Assembly (NCBI GenBank): GCA_035720425.1
Contig: DASTOB010000210.1
Location: forward strand, 1 to 64,000
Reading direction: 5' to 3'
Source: DASTOB01 sp035720425
Lineage (GTDB): Bacteria; Chloroflexota; Limnocylindria; Limnocylindrales; CSP1-4
DNA length: 64,000 nt
Shown: positions 10,360 through 19,037 of the stretch, piece by piece
How the letters are laid out: each line of letters starts with the position of its first letter
How positions within the stretch are numbered: the first letter of the stretch is position 1
The notes under the pieces: generated by a model
Database searches by the model: none
What the model was told of the DNA's origin: nothing
The model's input: the letters and a program-made list of their open reading frames with translations, nothing else
Translations under genes and position numbers: made by a program

Positions 10360-10501
10360 AATTCGTACGCGTTGGGGGCGGCTTCCTCCCACCGGCCGTT
10401 GCTCCGATTTCGGATTCCGGTTTCGGATTCCGGTTTCGGATTCCGGTTTCGGATTACCGTTCGGTCGGAGATCGGTCCCCGTGCAGCGTACGAATTCGGA
10501 A
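10355..10501. repeat. Perfect 16-bp inverted repeat bracketing 115 bp
   Basis: TTCCGAATTCGTACGC at 10355-10370 is exactly complementary to 10486-10501. The arms bracket a segment containing four 13-bp tandem units. This could be a small mobile-element relic (MITE-like) or a long-range hairpin between the convergent gltA and corA genes. No flanking target-site duplication is obvious. Confidence 0.7.
10403..10454. repeat. Four tandem copies of a 13-bp unit
   Basis: The unit TCCGGTTTCGGAT (first copy TCCGATTTCGGAT) starts at 10403, 10416, 10429 and 10442, lying between the arms of the 16-bp inverted repeat. It is locally far less GC-rich than its surroundings. Confidence 0.8.
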
Positions 10502-10521
10502 CACCACGAGCACGGAACCCG

Positions 10522-11517
10522 CTACAGCCAGCCCCGCCTGCGGAAGTAGGCCACGAGCGCGACGAGCATCGCCGCCATGAGCCCCATGATCAGCCAGAAC
10601 GCCGCCAGCTGGCCCTCGCCCGGCACCTCGACGTTCATCCCGAAGATCGAGGCGATTAGCGTGAGCGGCAGGAGGATCACGCTCACCGCGGTGAGGATCC
10701 GGAACGAGTCGTTCAGTTGATGCGACAGGACCGATTCGTTCGTCGATTCGAGGCCCTCGACGACCTCCTTGTAGTTCTCGAGGATGTCCCACGTTCGCTC
10801 GGCCGCGTCGGAGATGTCGTCGAAGTAGATCTCGAGCTCCTCGGCCAGGTAGCGCTGCTTCGTCCGTTCGAGGTCACGCAGGACGGCGCGCTGGGGCCGG
10901 GTGATCTTGCGGAAGTTGAGGATCTCCTGCTTCGCCTCGCTGATGTCGCGGACGACGGCCTGCGATCGGCCCTCGAAGATGTCGTCCTCGATCCGCTCCA
11001 GTTTGGCGCCCATCTTGCGGAGCATCGGAAAGGCCGCGTCGACGTTCGTGTCGACGATCTTGTAGAGCAGGTAGCCGGAGCCCTTGGCGAAGACCTCCTC
11101 GCGCAGGTCGGCGCGCGAGGCGAGGCGATCGAACATGGCCGACAGCGGTGGCAGTGGCTCGTTCGGCAGGGTGATGAGGAAGTCCTGGCCGACGAACAGG
11201 TCGACCTCCGAGGTGAGCAGCCGCCCGGTCGGTTTATCGAACACGGGAAAGTGCAGCACGATGAACAGGTAGTCGTCGTAACTGTCGAGTTTCGGTCGCT
11301 GGTTGCGCGATGCAACGTCCTCGAGGTCGAGCGGGTGGAACCCGAACTCCGCCTCAAGCCAGTCCCGGTCCGCCCCACGCGGTCGCTCGAGGTGGTACCA
11401 GCGCAGGCCGGCCGCCTCGATGAGCCGCCGCTCGGCGTGCTCCGGCGGCGGGATCGGAACGGCCGCGCCGACACTCGGCCGGCGGAGGTGTGGTCGCGGC
11501 AGGGGAAGCGTCGGCAC
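10522..11517 (-). CDS. corA: CorA-family magnesium/divalent cation channel
   Basis: A 331-residue member of the CorA/2-TM-GxN family, which passively imports Mg2+ (sometimes Co2+ or Ni2+) as a pentamer. The N-terminal cytoplasmic domain (about 1-260) has long charged helices. Two C-terminal membrane helices follow, with the signature GMN in IFGMNVEVPGEG at the end of the first, which forms the pore mouth. The protein ends with a basic RRRGWL tail. It is convergent with gltA across the repeat-rich gap and stands as a single gene. The start is the first in-frame candidate; conserved sequence begins some 20-30 residues later, so it may be shorter. Confidence 0.9.
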   Translation of the reverse strand: MPTLPLPRPHLRRPSVGAAVPIPPPEHAERRLIEAAGLRWYHLERPRGADRDWLEAEFGFHPLDLEDVASRNQRPKLDSYDDYLFIVLHFPVFDKPTGRLLTSEVDLFVGQDFLITLPNEPLPPLSAMFDRLASRADLREEVFAKGSGYLLYKIVDTNVDAAFPMLRKMGAKLERIEDDIFEGRSQAVVRDISEAKQEILNFRKITRPQRAVLRDLERTKQRYLAEELEIYFDDISDAAERTWDILENYKEVVEGLESTNESVLSHQLNDSFRILTAVSVILLPLTLIASIFGMNVEVPGEGQLAAFWLIMGLMAAMLVALVAYFRRRGWL

Positions 11518-11565
11518 GCGGGCATCGTAGTCCGGGCGTCGGTTCCGTGAACGCGCGCCGCGGCG

Positions 11566-12237
11566 CTACCCCGGCGGCACGTCGAGCCAGCCCTCGCGGA
11601 GGGCGCGGGTGGCGAGCTCCGTCCGTGACGCCACCCCGAGGCGCTCGAACAGGCGGCGCAGGTGGGTCTCGACCGTCTTCGACCCGATCCCGAGCGCCGC
11701 GCCGATCTCGTCATTGCTCCGACCGTCGACGACGAGCCGGACGACCTCGAGCTCGCGGGCCGACAGCCGGACCGGCGAGCCCGGTCCCGTGCGCGGCCGA
11801 CGCGCGAACGCGAGCCCGCCGGCGGCGGCGCGCCGGATCGCGTCGACGAGCTCCGCGATCGGCGCGGTCTTGAGCACAAACCCGGCCGCGCCGAGACGGA
11901 GCGCCGCGTCGGCATACTGCGGGTAGTCGTAGGCGGTGACGACGACCACGGCGGGCAACGGGTGGTCCGCGGCAGCGGAGGAGAGCATCGTGAGGCCGCT
12001 GTCGGTGCCGAGGCGAATGTCGAGCAGGACGACGTCGATGTCGGTCGTCGCGAGCAGGTCGGCGGTTTCAGTGAGCGAGCCCGCCGTGCCGACGACCGAT
12101 AGGTCGGGCTGTGCCGCGAGCAGTGCCGCGGTGCCATCGCGAACGACCGGGTGATCGTCGACGACGGCGACGCGGATCGGGTCGCGGCCGGCGAGCGCGC
12201 CGCGCCCGGCGTCCGGCGTCGTCAGCGCGGCCGCCAT
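11566..12237 (-). CDS. NarL/FixJ-family response regulator
   Basis: A 223-residue two-domain regulator. The receiver domain (about 20-140) has the acidic pocket VVDDHP and phospho-acceptor Asp at about 73 (LLDIRLG). It ends with a KTAP Lys. A LuxR-type helix-turn-helix follows (about 157-215), with LSARELEVVRLV and KTVETHLRRLFERLGV. It overlaps the 3' end of the upstream kinase gene by 16 nt, so the two are co-translated and should form a cognate pair. The signal and target genes are unknown. The divergent ABC exporter at 14031 is a plausible target by context only. Confidence 0.9.
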   Translation of the reverse strand: MAAALTTPDAGRGALAGRDPIRVAVVDDHPVVRDGTAALLAAQPDLSVVGTAGSLTETADLLATTDIDVVLLDIRLGTDSGLTMLSSAAADHPLPAVVVVTAYDYPQYADAALRLGAAGFVLKTAPIAELVDAIRRAAAGGLAFARRPRTGPGSPVRLSARELEVVRLVVDGRSNDEIGAALGIGSKTVETHLRRLFERLGVASRTELATRALREGWLDVPPG

Positions 12238-13898
12238 TCGAGCGCGACGTGGGTCCCGCCCCCGGGCCAGCGCCGCACGTCGAGGATCGCCCCGATCTGC
12301 TCCGCACGCTGGGCCATGTTGAGGAGGCCGAACCGGCCGGCCTTTTCGGCTGCGTCGCCGGCGCCCTCCGGAATCCCGGGCCCGGCGTCGTCGATCGACA
12401 GCGAGGCGCCGTGGTCGGTCGCGTGATAGCGGACGACGATCGGCGGCCGACCGTGCTTCACCGCGTTCGACAGCGCTTCCTGGGCGACGCGGAAGAAGGC
12501 GAGCTCGACGTCGGCCGGCGGACGCGTCCCGTCTGAGCGCTCGAGGCGCACCTCGCCGCCGGCCAGCCGCTCAATGCGCAGCACGAGCCAGTCGAGCGCG
12601 GGCCCCACGCCGAGGTCGTCGAGGATCGGCAGCCGCAGGTCGCCGCAGATCGCACGGAGCCGGTCCGACACCGTCCGGGCAAGATCGGCGCCCTCCGTGT
12701 CGCCTGCCGCGTCGAGCCGGCGGACGAGGAGCGTCAGCTCCTGGAGCGCGTCGTCGTGGATGTCGGCCGCCACCCGCGCCCGCTCCGCCTCCGTGGCCGC
12801 GACGACGAGGTCGCGCTGGAGCTGCGCGCGGGTCGCAAGTCGGGCGAGCGGGCGGATCGTGAACCGCCCGGCGACGAAGATCGCACCGAGCCACAGCGCG
12901 AGCGGGAAGATCCACGGCTCCCCGTCGGTCGCGAACGCAACCATTGGCGTGGCGCCGGCGACGGCGAACTCCGCCGACTCGAGGAGGCGCCCGCTCGACG
13001 AGCCGGGGTTCGTGCCCACGGTCAGCGGTCCGGCGGCGGCGAGTCCGGGGAGGAGCGGGACGGCCCCGGCGAGAATCCAGCGCACGGCGCCCGAGGCATC
13101 CGGCGACGCGAAACCGATCGGCATGAACCCCAGCACGGCCGCGGCCAGCGCGAACCCGACGACCGCCAGGCCGATGAGGCGCCGGTCGTACTCCTCGCGA
13201 ATGAGCGAGATGAGCCCGTGCGCGAGCGGCAGCATCGCCGAGATCGAGAGCACGCCGGCGAGGCCGATCGCCGGCACCCACCACGTCGCCTCGAGCGGCT
13301 GGACGATGAGCGGCGCGGCGACGGCGACGGCCGCTGGGATCGCGAGCGGCCGGAGCGAGGCGCCGGCGCGACCGCTCGCGAGCAGCCAGCCTCCTGCCCC
13401 GAGGATGAGCACACCGAGCGCGAGCGGCACGCTCGACGTGCCGTCGAAATAGTGGCTGTACCAGTAGCCGTTGACCGCGTAGCCGGTCTCGACGCTGCCG
13501 GCCTCGATGTCCCACGGCTGGATCAGACCGATCAAGGCGATCGGCTGGTGGATGAGCTCGTTGAGCGCGAAGTCGTCGATCGAAATCGGGGTCGGTTCCG
13601 CCGGCTCGATGCCGATCGGCTGCGGCTCCTCGTCTGGGTTCGGCCACTCGCTCGGGTATACGTACTGCGGCAGCGCGAGGAGCTGCGTCCCGTTCAGGTC
13701 GACGACGACCATCCCGGCCTGGACGCCATCCCGCGCGGCGAGGCTGCCCTCGGTGACGTGGGTCACGACGACGCGATCGCCGGCCTGCGCGAGGTAGATC
13801 CCGACGTCGACCCGTCCAACCGCGAGCGCGACAAGGCTCGCCACGATGCACAGGCCCGCGACGAGGAGCGCGAGGCGATCGCGGAGCTCGGTCGTCAT
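12222..13898 (-). CDS. NarL-type sensor histidine kinase with a PDZ-like sensor segment
   Basis: A 558-residue membrane kinase. One N-terminal helix is followed by an exported segment resembling a PDZ domain (about 35-75: RVVVTHVTEGS, GVQAGMVVVDLNG). Roughly seven hydrophobic helices fill about 140-345. A HisKA_3 dimerisation domain follows, with the phospho-acceptor in ADIHDDALQELT (about 379-390), then a HATPase_c domain with SIDDAGPGIPEG and RFGLLNMAQRAE. This PDZ-plus-multi-TM layout recalls polytopic kinases sensing membrane stress, but the ligand is unknown. The ATG at 13898 was chosen because the first membrane helix starts directly after it; longer upstream frame is not conserved-looking. 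Confidence 0.85.
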   Translation of the reverse strand: MTTELRDRLALLVAGLCIVASLVALAVGRVDVGIYLAQAGDRVVVTHVTEGSLAARDGVQAGMVVVDLNGTQLLALPQYVYPSEWPNPDEEPQPIGIEPAEPTPISIDDFALNELIHQPIALIGLIQPWDIEAGSVETGYAVNGYWYSHYFDGTSSVPLALGVLILGAGGWLLASGRAGASLRPLAIPAAVAVAAPLIVQPLEATWWVPAIGLAGVLSISAMLPLAHGLISLIREEYDRRLIGLAVVGFALAAAVLGFMPIGFASPDASGAVRWILAGAVPLLPGLAAAGPLTVGTNPGSSSGRLLESAEFAVAGATPMVAFATDGEPWIFPLALWLGAIFVAGRFTIRPLARLATRAQLQRDLVVAATEAERARVAADIHDDALQELTLLVRRLDAAGDTEGADLARTVSDRLRAICGDLRLPILDDLGVGPALDWLVLRIERLAGGEVRLERSDGTRPPADVELAFFRVAQEALSNAVKHGRPPIVVRYHATDHGASLSIDDAGPGIPEGAGDAAEKAGRFGLLNMAQRAEQIGAILDVRRWPGGGTHVALEWRPR

Positions 13899-14019
13899 CC
13901 GGCCCGACGGTAGCAGACCGTTATCGGCCCCGACGTCCGGGAAATCCCGCAACGCCGCTCCGTTGGTCCAGGGGTGCTCACGCGACGCGCGGACGGCGAG
14001 GATGGCCCCGAAGACCGAC

Positions 14020-14025
14020 GGAGGG
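14020..14025 (+). promoter_or_regulatory. Ribosome-binding site deciding the ABC ATPase start
   Basis: GGAGGG sits 5 nt before the ATG at 14031 and sets that start in preference to longer in-frame candidates upstream. Confidence 0.55.
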
Positions 14026-14030
14026 ATGGG

Positions 14031-14891
14031 ATGGATTTCGGGTTCGAGGCGAACGGCCTGGGCAAGCGATACCGGCGTCGCTGGGCACTCCGCGAGGTGG
14101 ACGTCGCGGTGCCACAGGGCAGCATCACGGCGCTCGTCGGGCCGAACGGCGCCGGCAAGTCGACGATGATCAAGGCCGGAGTCGGCTTCGAACGCCCGAC
14201 CACCGGCCGCGTCCTCGTCCACGGCGTCGATCCGTGGCGAGACCGCGCCCGGGCGATCGCCCAGGTCGGCTATGTGCCGCAGGCACCGTCGCTCTATCGC
14301 GAGCTGACCGTCGCCGACCACGTCCACCTGGCGGTCACGCTTCGCCCGGGATTCGATCCCGTGCTCGCGCGAGCACGCCTCGATCAGCTCTCGATCCCGC
14401 TCGATTCGCGCGCCGACGAGCTGTCCGGCGGGCAGCAGGCGCAGGTGGGCCTGGCGCTCGCGCTGGGGGCGCGGGCGCCGGTCCTCCTCCTCGACGAGCC
14501 GCTCGCGTCACTCGATCCCCTCGCCCGGCGCGAGTTCCTCCACGTCCTCGTCGACGCCGTCCGCGCCGCCGGAGCGACGGCGCTCCTGTCGTCTCACGTC
14601 ATCACCGACATCGAGCAGGCCTGCGACCGGCTGCTCGTCCTCGGCGGCGGCCGGAAGCTGCTCGACCTGTCGATCGCCGAGTCGCTTGCGGCGCACCGCA
14701 TCGTCGACATGGCGTCGGCGGCGGACGACGTGGTCGGCACGTTCATGGATGCGACCGGCGAGTCCGTGTCCCTCGTCCGTTCCCGGGCCGCCGCACCGGC
14801 ACACGGCCGACCGGCCACGCTCGAGGAGGTCGTGCTGGGCCATCTCGCGGCGGGACGGGATCGGCCGGCCGTCCGGCCGGTGGCCGCCTGA
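14031..14891 (+). CDS. ABC transporter ATP-binding protein (ABC-2 exporter)
   Basis: A 286-residue nucleotide-binding subunit. It has Walker A VGPNGAGKST (about 38-47), a Q-loop near YVPQAPSLY, the signature LSGGQQAQ, Walker B VLLLDEPLASLDP and an SSHV His switch. A variable C-terminal extension of about 60 residues follows. It belongs to the single-domain group that pairs with ABC-2 permeases for drug, lantibiotic or lipid export. The stop overlaps the permease ATG by one base (TGATG), so the two form one transporter. It is divergent from the kinase/regulator pair, a context typical of two-component-controlled exporters. The substrate is unknown. Confidence 0.88.
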   Translation: MDFGFEANGLGKRYRRRWALREVDVAVPQGSITALVGPNGAGKSTMIKAGVGFERPTTGRVLVHGVDPWRDRARAIAQVGYVPQAPSLYRELTVADHVHLAVTLRPGFDPVLARARLDQLSIPLDSRADELSGGQQAQVGLALALGARAPVLLLDEPLASLDPLARREFLHVLVDAVRAAGATALLSSHVITDIEQACDRLLVLGGGRKLLDLSIAESLAAHRIVDMASAADDVVGTFMDATGESVSLVRSRAAAPAHGRPATLEEVVLGHLAAGRDRPAVRPVAA

Positions 14892-15871
14892 TGGTCGCCG
14901 CCGCGAGCACCGCGTCGCGCATCCTCGGCGCGAGCCGCATCACCGCCCGACTCCACCGCTTCGAGCTCATCGGCTTCGCCGGGCTGGCTGTGCTCGGCGT
15001 CCTCGCCACGATCGTCATCGCCGCCCAGCTCGACGCCGTCGGCTGGACCGCGGCCTGCGACGAGGCCATGCGCCGCGGCGCCGTGACTCCGCGCGACTGC
15101 GAGTTCAAGGTCAACGAGTTCTACGGCATCGTGTCGAGCCGCGGCTGGATCGTGTCCGGCCTCACCGGCTTCGTTCCGCTCGCGGCGGCGCTGCTCATCG
15201 GGGTCGCGGTCGTCGGCCGCGAGATCGAGCGCGGCACGACGCGGCTTGCCTGGGCCCTCACGCCATCACGGCTGCGCTGGCTCGCCCAGCGCCTCGTGCC
15301 GGTGCTCCTGTTCGTGGCCGTCATCGGGCTCGTCCTCGGCGCCGCCGCGGATCGCTGGATCGCGGCGGCGGAACCCGGAATCGACCCCGCCAACGCGTTC
15401 GCGGGATTCGGGACCCGGGGTCCCGTCCTCGCCGCTCGTGCGCTGTTCGTCCTCGCGCTGGCGGTCGCGGTCGGAGCGGCACTCGGCCGTGCCCTGCCTG
15501 CGGTCATGGTCGGCGGCGCCATCGCGATCATGGGGATCGTCGGGGGCTCCGAGGTCCACCAGCGGATCCTTCGCTCAGAGGCCGTGGTCATCGACGAGGC
15601 GGCCTTCGAGCCGGGCGACCTGTGGATCGACCAGCGATTCCGGCTCGCCGACGGGACGCTCATCGGTTGGGACGACGTCGAACGCTACGACCCGCCGCCA
15701 GCCGAGTTCGACGACGAAACGGTCTGGCCGACCCTGCCGATGGTGACGATCGGGGTCCCCGGCTCGCGCTACGGCGAGGTGGCCGTGCGCGAGATCGCGG
15801 CGCTCGGCGGCGGCATGGTCGTCCTGCTCGGCCTGACCGCGGCGATCGTCACGCGGCGGCGCCCCGGATAG
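14891..15871 (+). CDS. ABC-2 type transporter permease
   Basis: A 326-residue integral membrane protein with about six hydrophobic helices: near 27-45, 95-115, 140-160, 185-205, 210-225 and a last one at 300-320. It has an external loop of about 65 residues between the fifth and sixth. GREIERGTTRLAWAL after the second helix resembles the cytosolic coupling segment of ABC-2 permeases (GREFEHGT-like). Translation is coupled to the ATP-binding gene by TGATG. Together they form a small two-gene exporter. The external domain shows no recognised motif. Confidence 0.8.
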   Translation: MVAAASTASRILGASRITARLHRFELIGFAGLAVLGVLATIVIAAQLDAVGWTAACDEAMRRGAVTPRDCEFKVNEFYGIVSSRGWIVSGLTGFVPLAAALLIGVAVVGREIERGTTRLAWALTPSRLRWLAQRLVPVLLFVAVIGLVLGAAADRWIAAAEPGIDPANAFAGFGTRGPVLAARALFVLALAVAVGAALGRALPAVMVGGAIAIMGIVGGSEVHQRILRSEAVVIDEAAFEPGDLWIDQRFRLADGTLIGWDDVERYDPPPAEFDDETVWPTLPMVTIGVPGSRYGEVAVREIAALGGGMVVLLGLTAAIVTRRRPG

Positions 15872-15912
15872 CCCCGATCCGGCACGACGCGCGATGATAT
15901 GGCCACGCACTG

Positions 15913-16833
15913 ATGGCCAACCAACGCGTGACTGCACTCGACACCGCGCCCTCGACCGCGCGCCGCTGGGCGGATGGCGCGGCACGCCGACTCGCTCGGC
16001 TGCCGCCGCTCCGCGCCCTCAAGTCGCGCCCGATCGTTGGGCTCGCGGCCGCGCTCGGCGCATGGGCGGTCGTCGTCGCCTTCTCGGAGCCGTGGGGTCG
16101 GCTGTGGGGCACCGGCCAGGACGCCCGCTGCTACTGGCAGGCCAGCCTCGCCAACCCGTACCTCCACTCCGAGTGGAACGACCCGATCGCGTACGTCTAC
16201 TCGCCGGCCTTCCTCCAGCTCGTGAGCCCGCTCACCGCGCTTCCGTGGCAGCTGTTCATGGCGGCCTGGACGGCGATCCTCATCGGCTCGGCGGCGTTCC
16301 TGACCGGGCCGCGCCTGCTCGCCGCCGGCCTCCTCTTCCCGTTCACGGCCATGGAGATCGCGGGCGGCAACGTCTCCCTGCCGATCGCGGTCGCGATCGT
16401 GCTCGGGTTCCGCTGGCCGGCGACATGGGCGCTCATCCTGCTCACGAAGATCACGCCCGGCATCGCCCTCCTGTGGTTCGCCGTCCGGCGTGAGTGGCGC
16501 GCGCTCGCCATCGCGGCCGCCGCGACGGCGGCGATCGTCGCCCTGTCCGCGCTCGTGATGCCCGCGGCCTGGCGCGAGTGGATCGACGTGATCATCGGCA
16601 ACACCGGCAAGGGCGGCACATGGGCGTCGGTGCCGATTCCGCTGTGGATCCGCCTCCCCGCGGCGGTCGCCGTCGTCGTCTGGGGTGCCCGGACGGACCG
16701 CCCGTGGACCGTCCCGGTGAGCGCCATGCTCGCCCTCCCGGCACTGTGGTACGGCGGGATCTCGATGCTCCTCGCCGTCATCCTCCTCCGCGACGCCGAT
16801 CGAGCGCGACGATGGCTGCCGCACCCGCGATGA
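15913..16833 (+). CDS. GT87-like polytopic membrane glycosyltransferase
   Basis: A 306-residue membrane protein with about eight helices. The early luminal loop contains GTGQDARCYWQASLANPYLHSEWN and Y-SPAFLQLVSPL, resembling the acidic catalytic loop of DUF2029/GT87 polyprenyl-phosphate mannosyltransferases (the D-Y...SP pattern). ILLTKITPGIALLWFAVRR in the middle matches the family's Lys-Pro-Gly turn. Such enzymes move sugars from lipid carriers onto cell-envelope glycans. It is shorter than typical members (about 400 residues), so it may be a reduced version. It overlaps the convergent MFS gene by 56 nt at its 3' end. Confidence 0.7.
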   Translation: MANQRVTALDTAPSTARRWADGAARRLARLPPLRALKSRPIVGLAAALGAWAVVVAFSEPWGRLWGTGQDARCYWQASLANPYLHSEWNDPIAYVYSPAFLQLVSPLTALPWQLFMAAWTAILIGSAAFLTGPRLLAAGLLFPFTAMEIAGGNVSLPIAVAIVLGFRWPATWALILLTKITPGIALLWFAVRREWRALAIAAAATAAIVALSALVMPAAWREWIDVIIGNTGKGGTWASVPIPLWIRLPAAVAVVVWGARTDRPWTVPVSAMLALPALWYGGISMLLAVILLRDADRARRWLPHPR

Positions 16834-18013
16834 ACACGATCGCCCCGACCACGAACGGCCCGGACACGCCGGCCACGCCGACGACGACCGCGGCGGACGC
16901 AGGTCCGACGATGCCCGCCGCGTAGAGCGGCAGGTAGACGAGGTTGAGCGTGGCCGAACGCCGCTCCGCCGGAACCTCGGTCGCGAGGAGCCCGAAGACC
17001 ATCGCCCCCACGGCCGACGCCGACGCGGCGAAGACGAGCGCCACGACGGCGAGCAGCGCGACGGACGGCGCGACCGGCATGAGCCCCAGCGCGACGCCGC
17101 CGACGACGAGCGACCCGACGAGCACGGGCCGGAACCCGATCCGATCGCCGAGCGCGCCGCCGAGCGGTGAGACGAGCGCCCCGACGAGGGCCGCCGTCCC
17201 GGCGACGAGGGCGATCCCGCTCGCGAGCCCGGGCCCGACGCCGACCAGCCCCTCGACGAGGACCGGCACGTACGGCCGGCTCATCTGGTTCGACAGGAAC
17301 GCGATCCCGTAGATCGCGAAGATGCGCCGGACCGCCGGGTCCGCGAGCACGCCGCGGACCGCGCCGTAGGCGAGCGTCAGGACCCGGCCGCTCGGGATCA
17401 CCTCCGGCCGGACCTCGCGCGAGCCGAACGTCACGAGCAGCGCGGTCGCGACCGACAGGGCGGCCGACAGCCAGAAGACGGCCGACAGGGACCACCCGGC
17501 GCCGTCGATGAGGAGCCCGGCCAGGGCCGGACCGACGGCGAACCCGATCGGGCCCGAGGCGCCGAACAGGGCGATCGTCGTGCCGAGCCGGGCGCGCGGC
17601 GTCACGTCGCGGATGCCGGCCAGCATGACCCCGGTGTTCCCGAGCTGGAAGCCGATCAGGAGGATGCTCAGCGCGAGCTGCCACGGCTCGCGACTGAGCG
17701 CGACGCCGGCGAACACGACCGCCTCGACGATCGCGCTGCGGACGATGACCGCCTTTCGGCTGTACTTGTCCGCCCACACGCCCCAGAGCGGCACGAGCGG
17801 CGCGCCGACGACGAACAGGAGCGCCCCGAAGATCCCGATGAAGGGCAGCCGATCCGCCTCCGGCACCCCCATCTCGCGCAGGTAGGACGGCAAGAGGGCG
17901 AAGATCTGGCTGACCCCGGCACCCTCGATGAGCGAGGTGATCCAGAAGACCGCGACGAGGGTCCGCCAGTCCTGTCGTGGATGGGCCGTGGCGGCCGGCG
18001 CGGTCGGGGTCAT
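16778..18013 (-). CDS. Major facilitator superfamily transporter
   Basis: A 411-residue protein with 12 predicted helices. The loop after helix 2 has the MFS motif as GVWADKYSRK, and the second half repeats it as GGALGDRIGFRP. Overall it resembles DHA1-like efflux proteins (MdtG/multidrug type), but the substrate cannot be read from sequence. It ends inside the 3' end of the convergent GT87-like gene, so the two genes share 56 nt. A single-gene transcript is likely, divergent from the Rieske gene at 18140. Confidence 0.85.
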   Translation of the reverse strand: MTPTAPAATAHPRQDWRTLVAVFWITSLIEGAGVSQIFALLPSYLREMGVPEADRLPFIGIFGALLFVVGAPLVPLWGVWADKYSRKAVIVRSAIVEAVVFAGVALSREPWQLALSILLIGFQLGNTGVMLAGIRDVTPRARLGTTIALFGASGPIGFAVGPALAGLLIDGAGWSLSAVFWLSAALSVATALLVTFGSREVRPEVIPSGRVLTLAYGAVRGVLADPAVRRIFAIYGIAFLSNQMSRPYVPVLVEGLVGVGPGLASGIALVAGTAALVGALVSPLGGALGDRIGFRPVLVGSLVVGGVALGLMPVAPSVALLAVVALVFAASASAVGAMVFGLLATEVPAERRSATLNLVYLPLYAAGIVGPASAAVVVGVAGVSGPFVVGAIVFIAGAAAIVALDRRRGGG

Positions 18014-18139
18014 GCGCCGGCGAGCCTAGCCGATGCGACGCATCCGCGCGGCGGCGTTGCGACGTACCCGACACCACGACCCGACACCAAAGAGGAGTTC
18101 GGCCCCGATCGCGCTAGACTCGGCCGACGGAGGTAGGAC

Positions 18140-19009
18140 GTGGCCCGCTGGATCAACCGACTCATCGACGCCCAGGCTCGCTGGGCGAAGCCGTTCGGCG
18201 ACTTCAACCACCGCTGGCTGTCGGCCCTCTTCCGCCCGATCCGCCCGGTCAAGGAGTTCCTCCACGGTCGCTGGCTCGGCACCCACCCGCTCCACGCCGC
18301 CGCGACCGACGTTCCGGTCGGCGCGCTGACCGTCGCCGTCGTGCTCGAGATCGCGGGTCAGCCCGGCGCCGCCGGCATCGCGACGGTCATCGGCCTGCTC
18401 GGCATGGTCGCCTCGACCGTGACCGGCCTCGCCGACTACACGGACACCGACGGATCCGCCCGCACGAAGGCGACCGTCCACGCCACGATCATGGTCCTCG
18501 GCGTCGTCGTCCTCGTCGGGTCCGTGCTCGCCCGCGCCGCCGCTCAGGCCGGGTCGCCGCTGCCCGCCGCGCTCCTCGTCGCCGGCTTCCTCGTCGTCGT
18601 GGTCGGTGCCTACGTCGGCGGCGACGTCGTGTTCGCCCTCGGCAACATGGTCGACCGTCACGCCTGGCGCAGCCGGGGCACGAAGTGGGCGCCGCTCGAC
18701 CTGGGCGGCTCGACGGAGATCCCGGAGGGCGTTTTGGTCAAGGCAAAGGCGGGCCCGAATGCCCTCGTCCTCGTCCGGACCGGCTCGACCATCCTCGCGC
18801 TGCACGAGCAGTGCGCCCACGCGGGCGGCCCGCTGGCGCAGGGACGGATCGTCGACGGCTGCGTCGAGTGCCCGTGGCACGCGTCGCGCTTCCGCCTCGC
18901 GGACGGAGCTGCCGTCGCGGGGCCGACGCTCTACGACCAGCCGGCCTATGAAGTCCGCGCGGCGGAGAGCGGCGCGGGCTACGAGGTGCGCCGCACGTTC
19001 CGCCGGTAG
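18140..19009 (+). CDS. DUF2231-Rieske fusion membrane protein
   Basis: A 289-residue two-part protein. Residues about 40-170 form a four-helix DUF2231-like membrane domain containing HPLHAAATDVPVG and a GLADY-TDTDG loop. Residues about 185-285 form a Rieske [2Fe-2S] domain with ligand boxes CAHAGGP (about 227) and CPWHASR (about 247). Each box gives one Cys and one His, so the cluster is complete. Related fusions are probable membrane-anchored electron carriers, but the redox partner is unknown. A GGAGG site (18129-18133) lies 6 nt before the GTG start, and a TAGACT hexamer lies near 18115. Confidence 0.82.
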   Translation: MARWINRLIDAQARWAKPFGDFNHRWLSALFRPIRPVKEFLHGRWLGTHPLHAAATDVPVGALTVAVVLEIAGQPGAAGIATVIGLLGMVASTVTGLADYTDTDGSARTKATVHATIMVLGVVVLVGSVLARAAAQAGSPLPAALLVAGFLVVVVGAYVGGDVVFALGNMVDRHAWRSRGTKWAPLDLGGSTEIPEGVLVKAKAGPNALVLVRTGSTILALHEQCAHAGGPLAQGRIVDGCVECPWHASRFRLADGAAVAGPTLYDQPAYEVRAAESGAGYEVRRTFRR

Positions 19010-19037
19010 CCGTCCGAGGCGTAGCCACCATTCCGGG

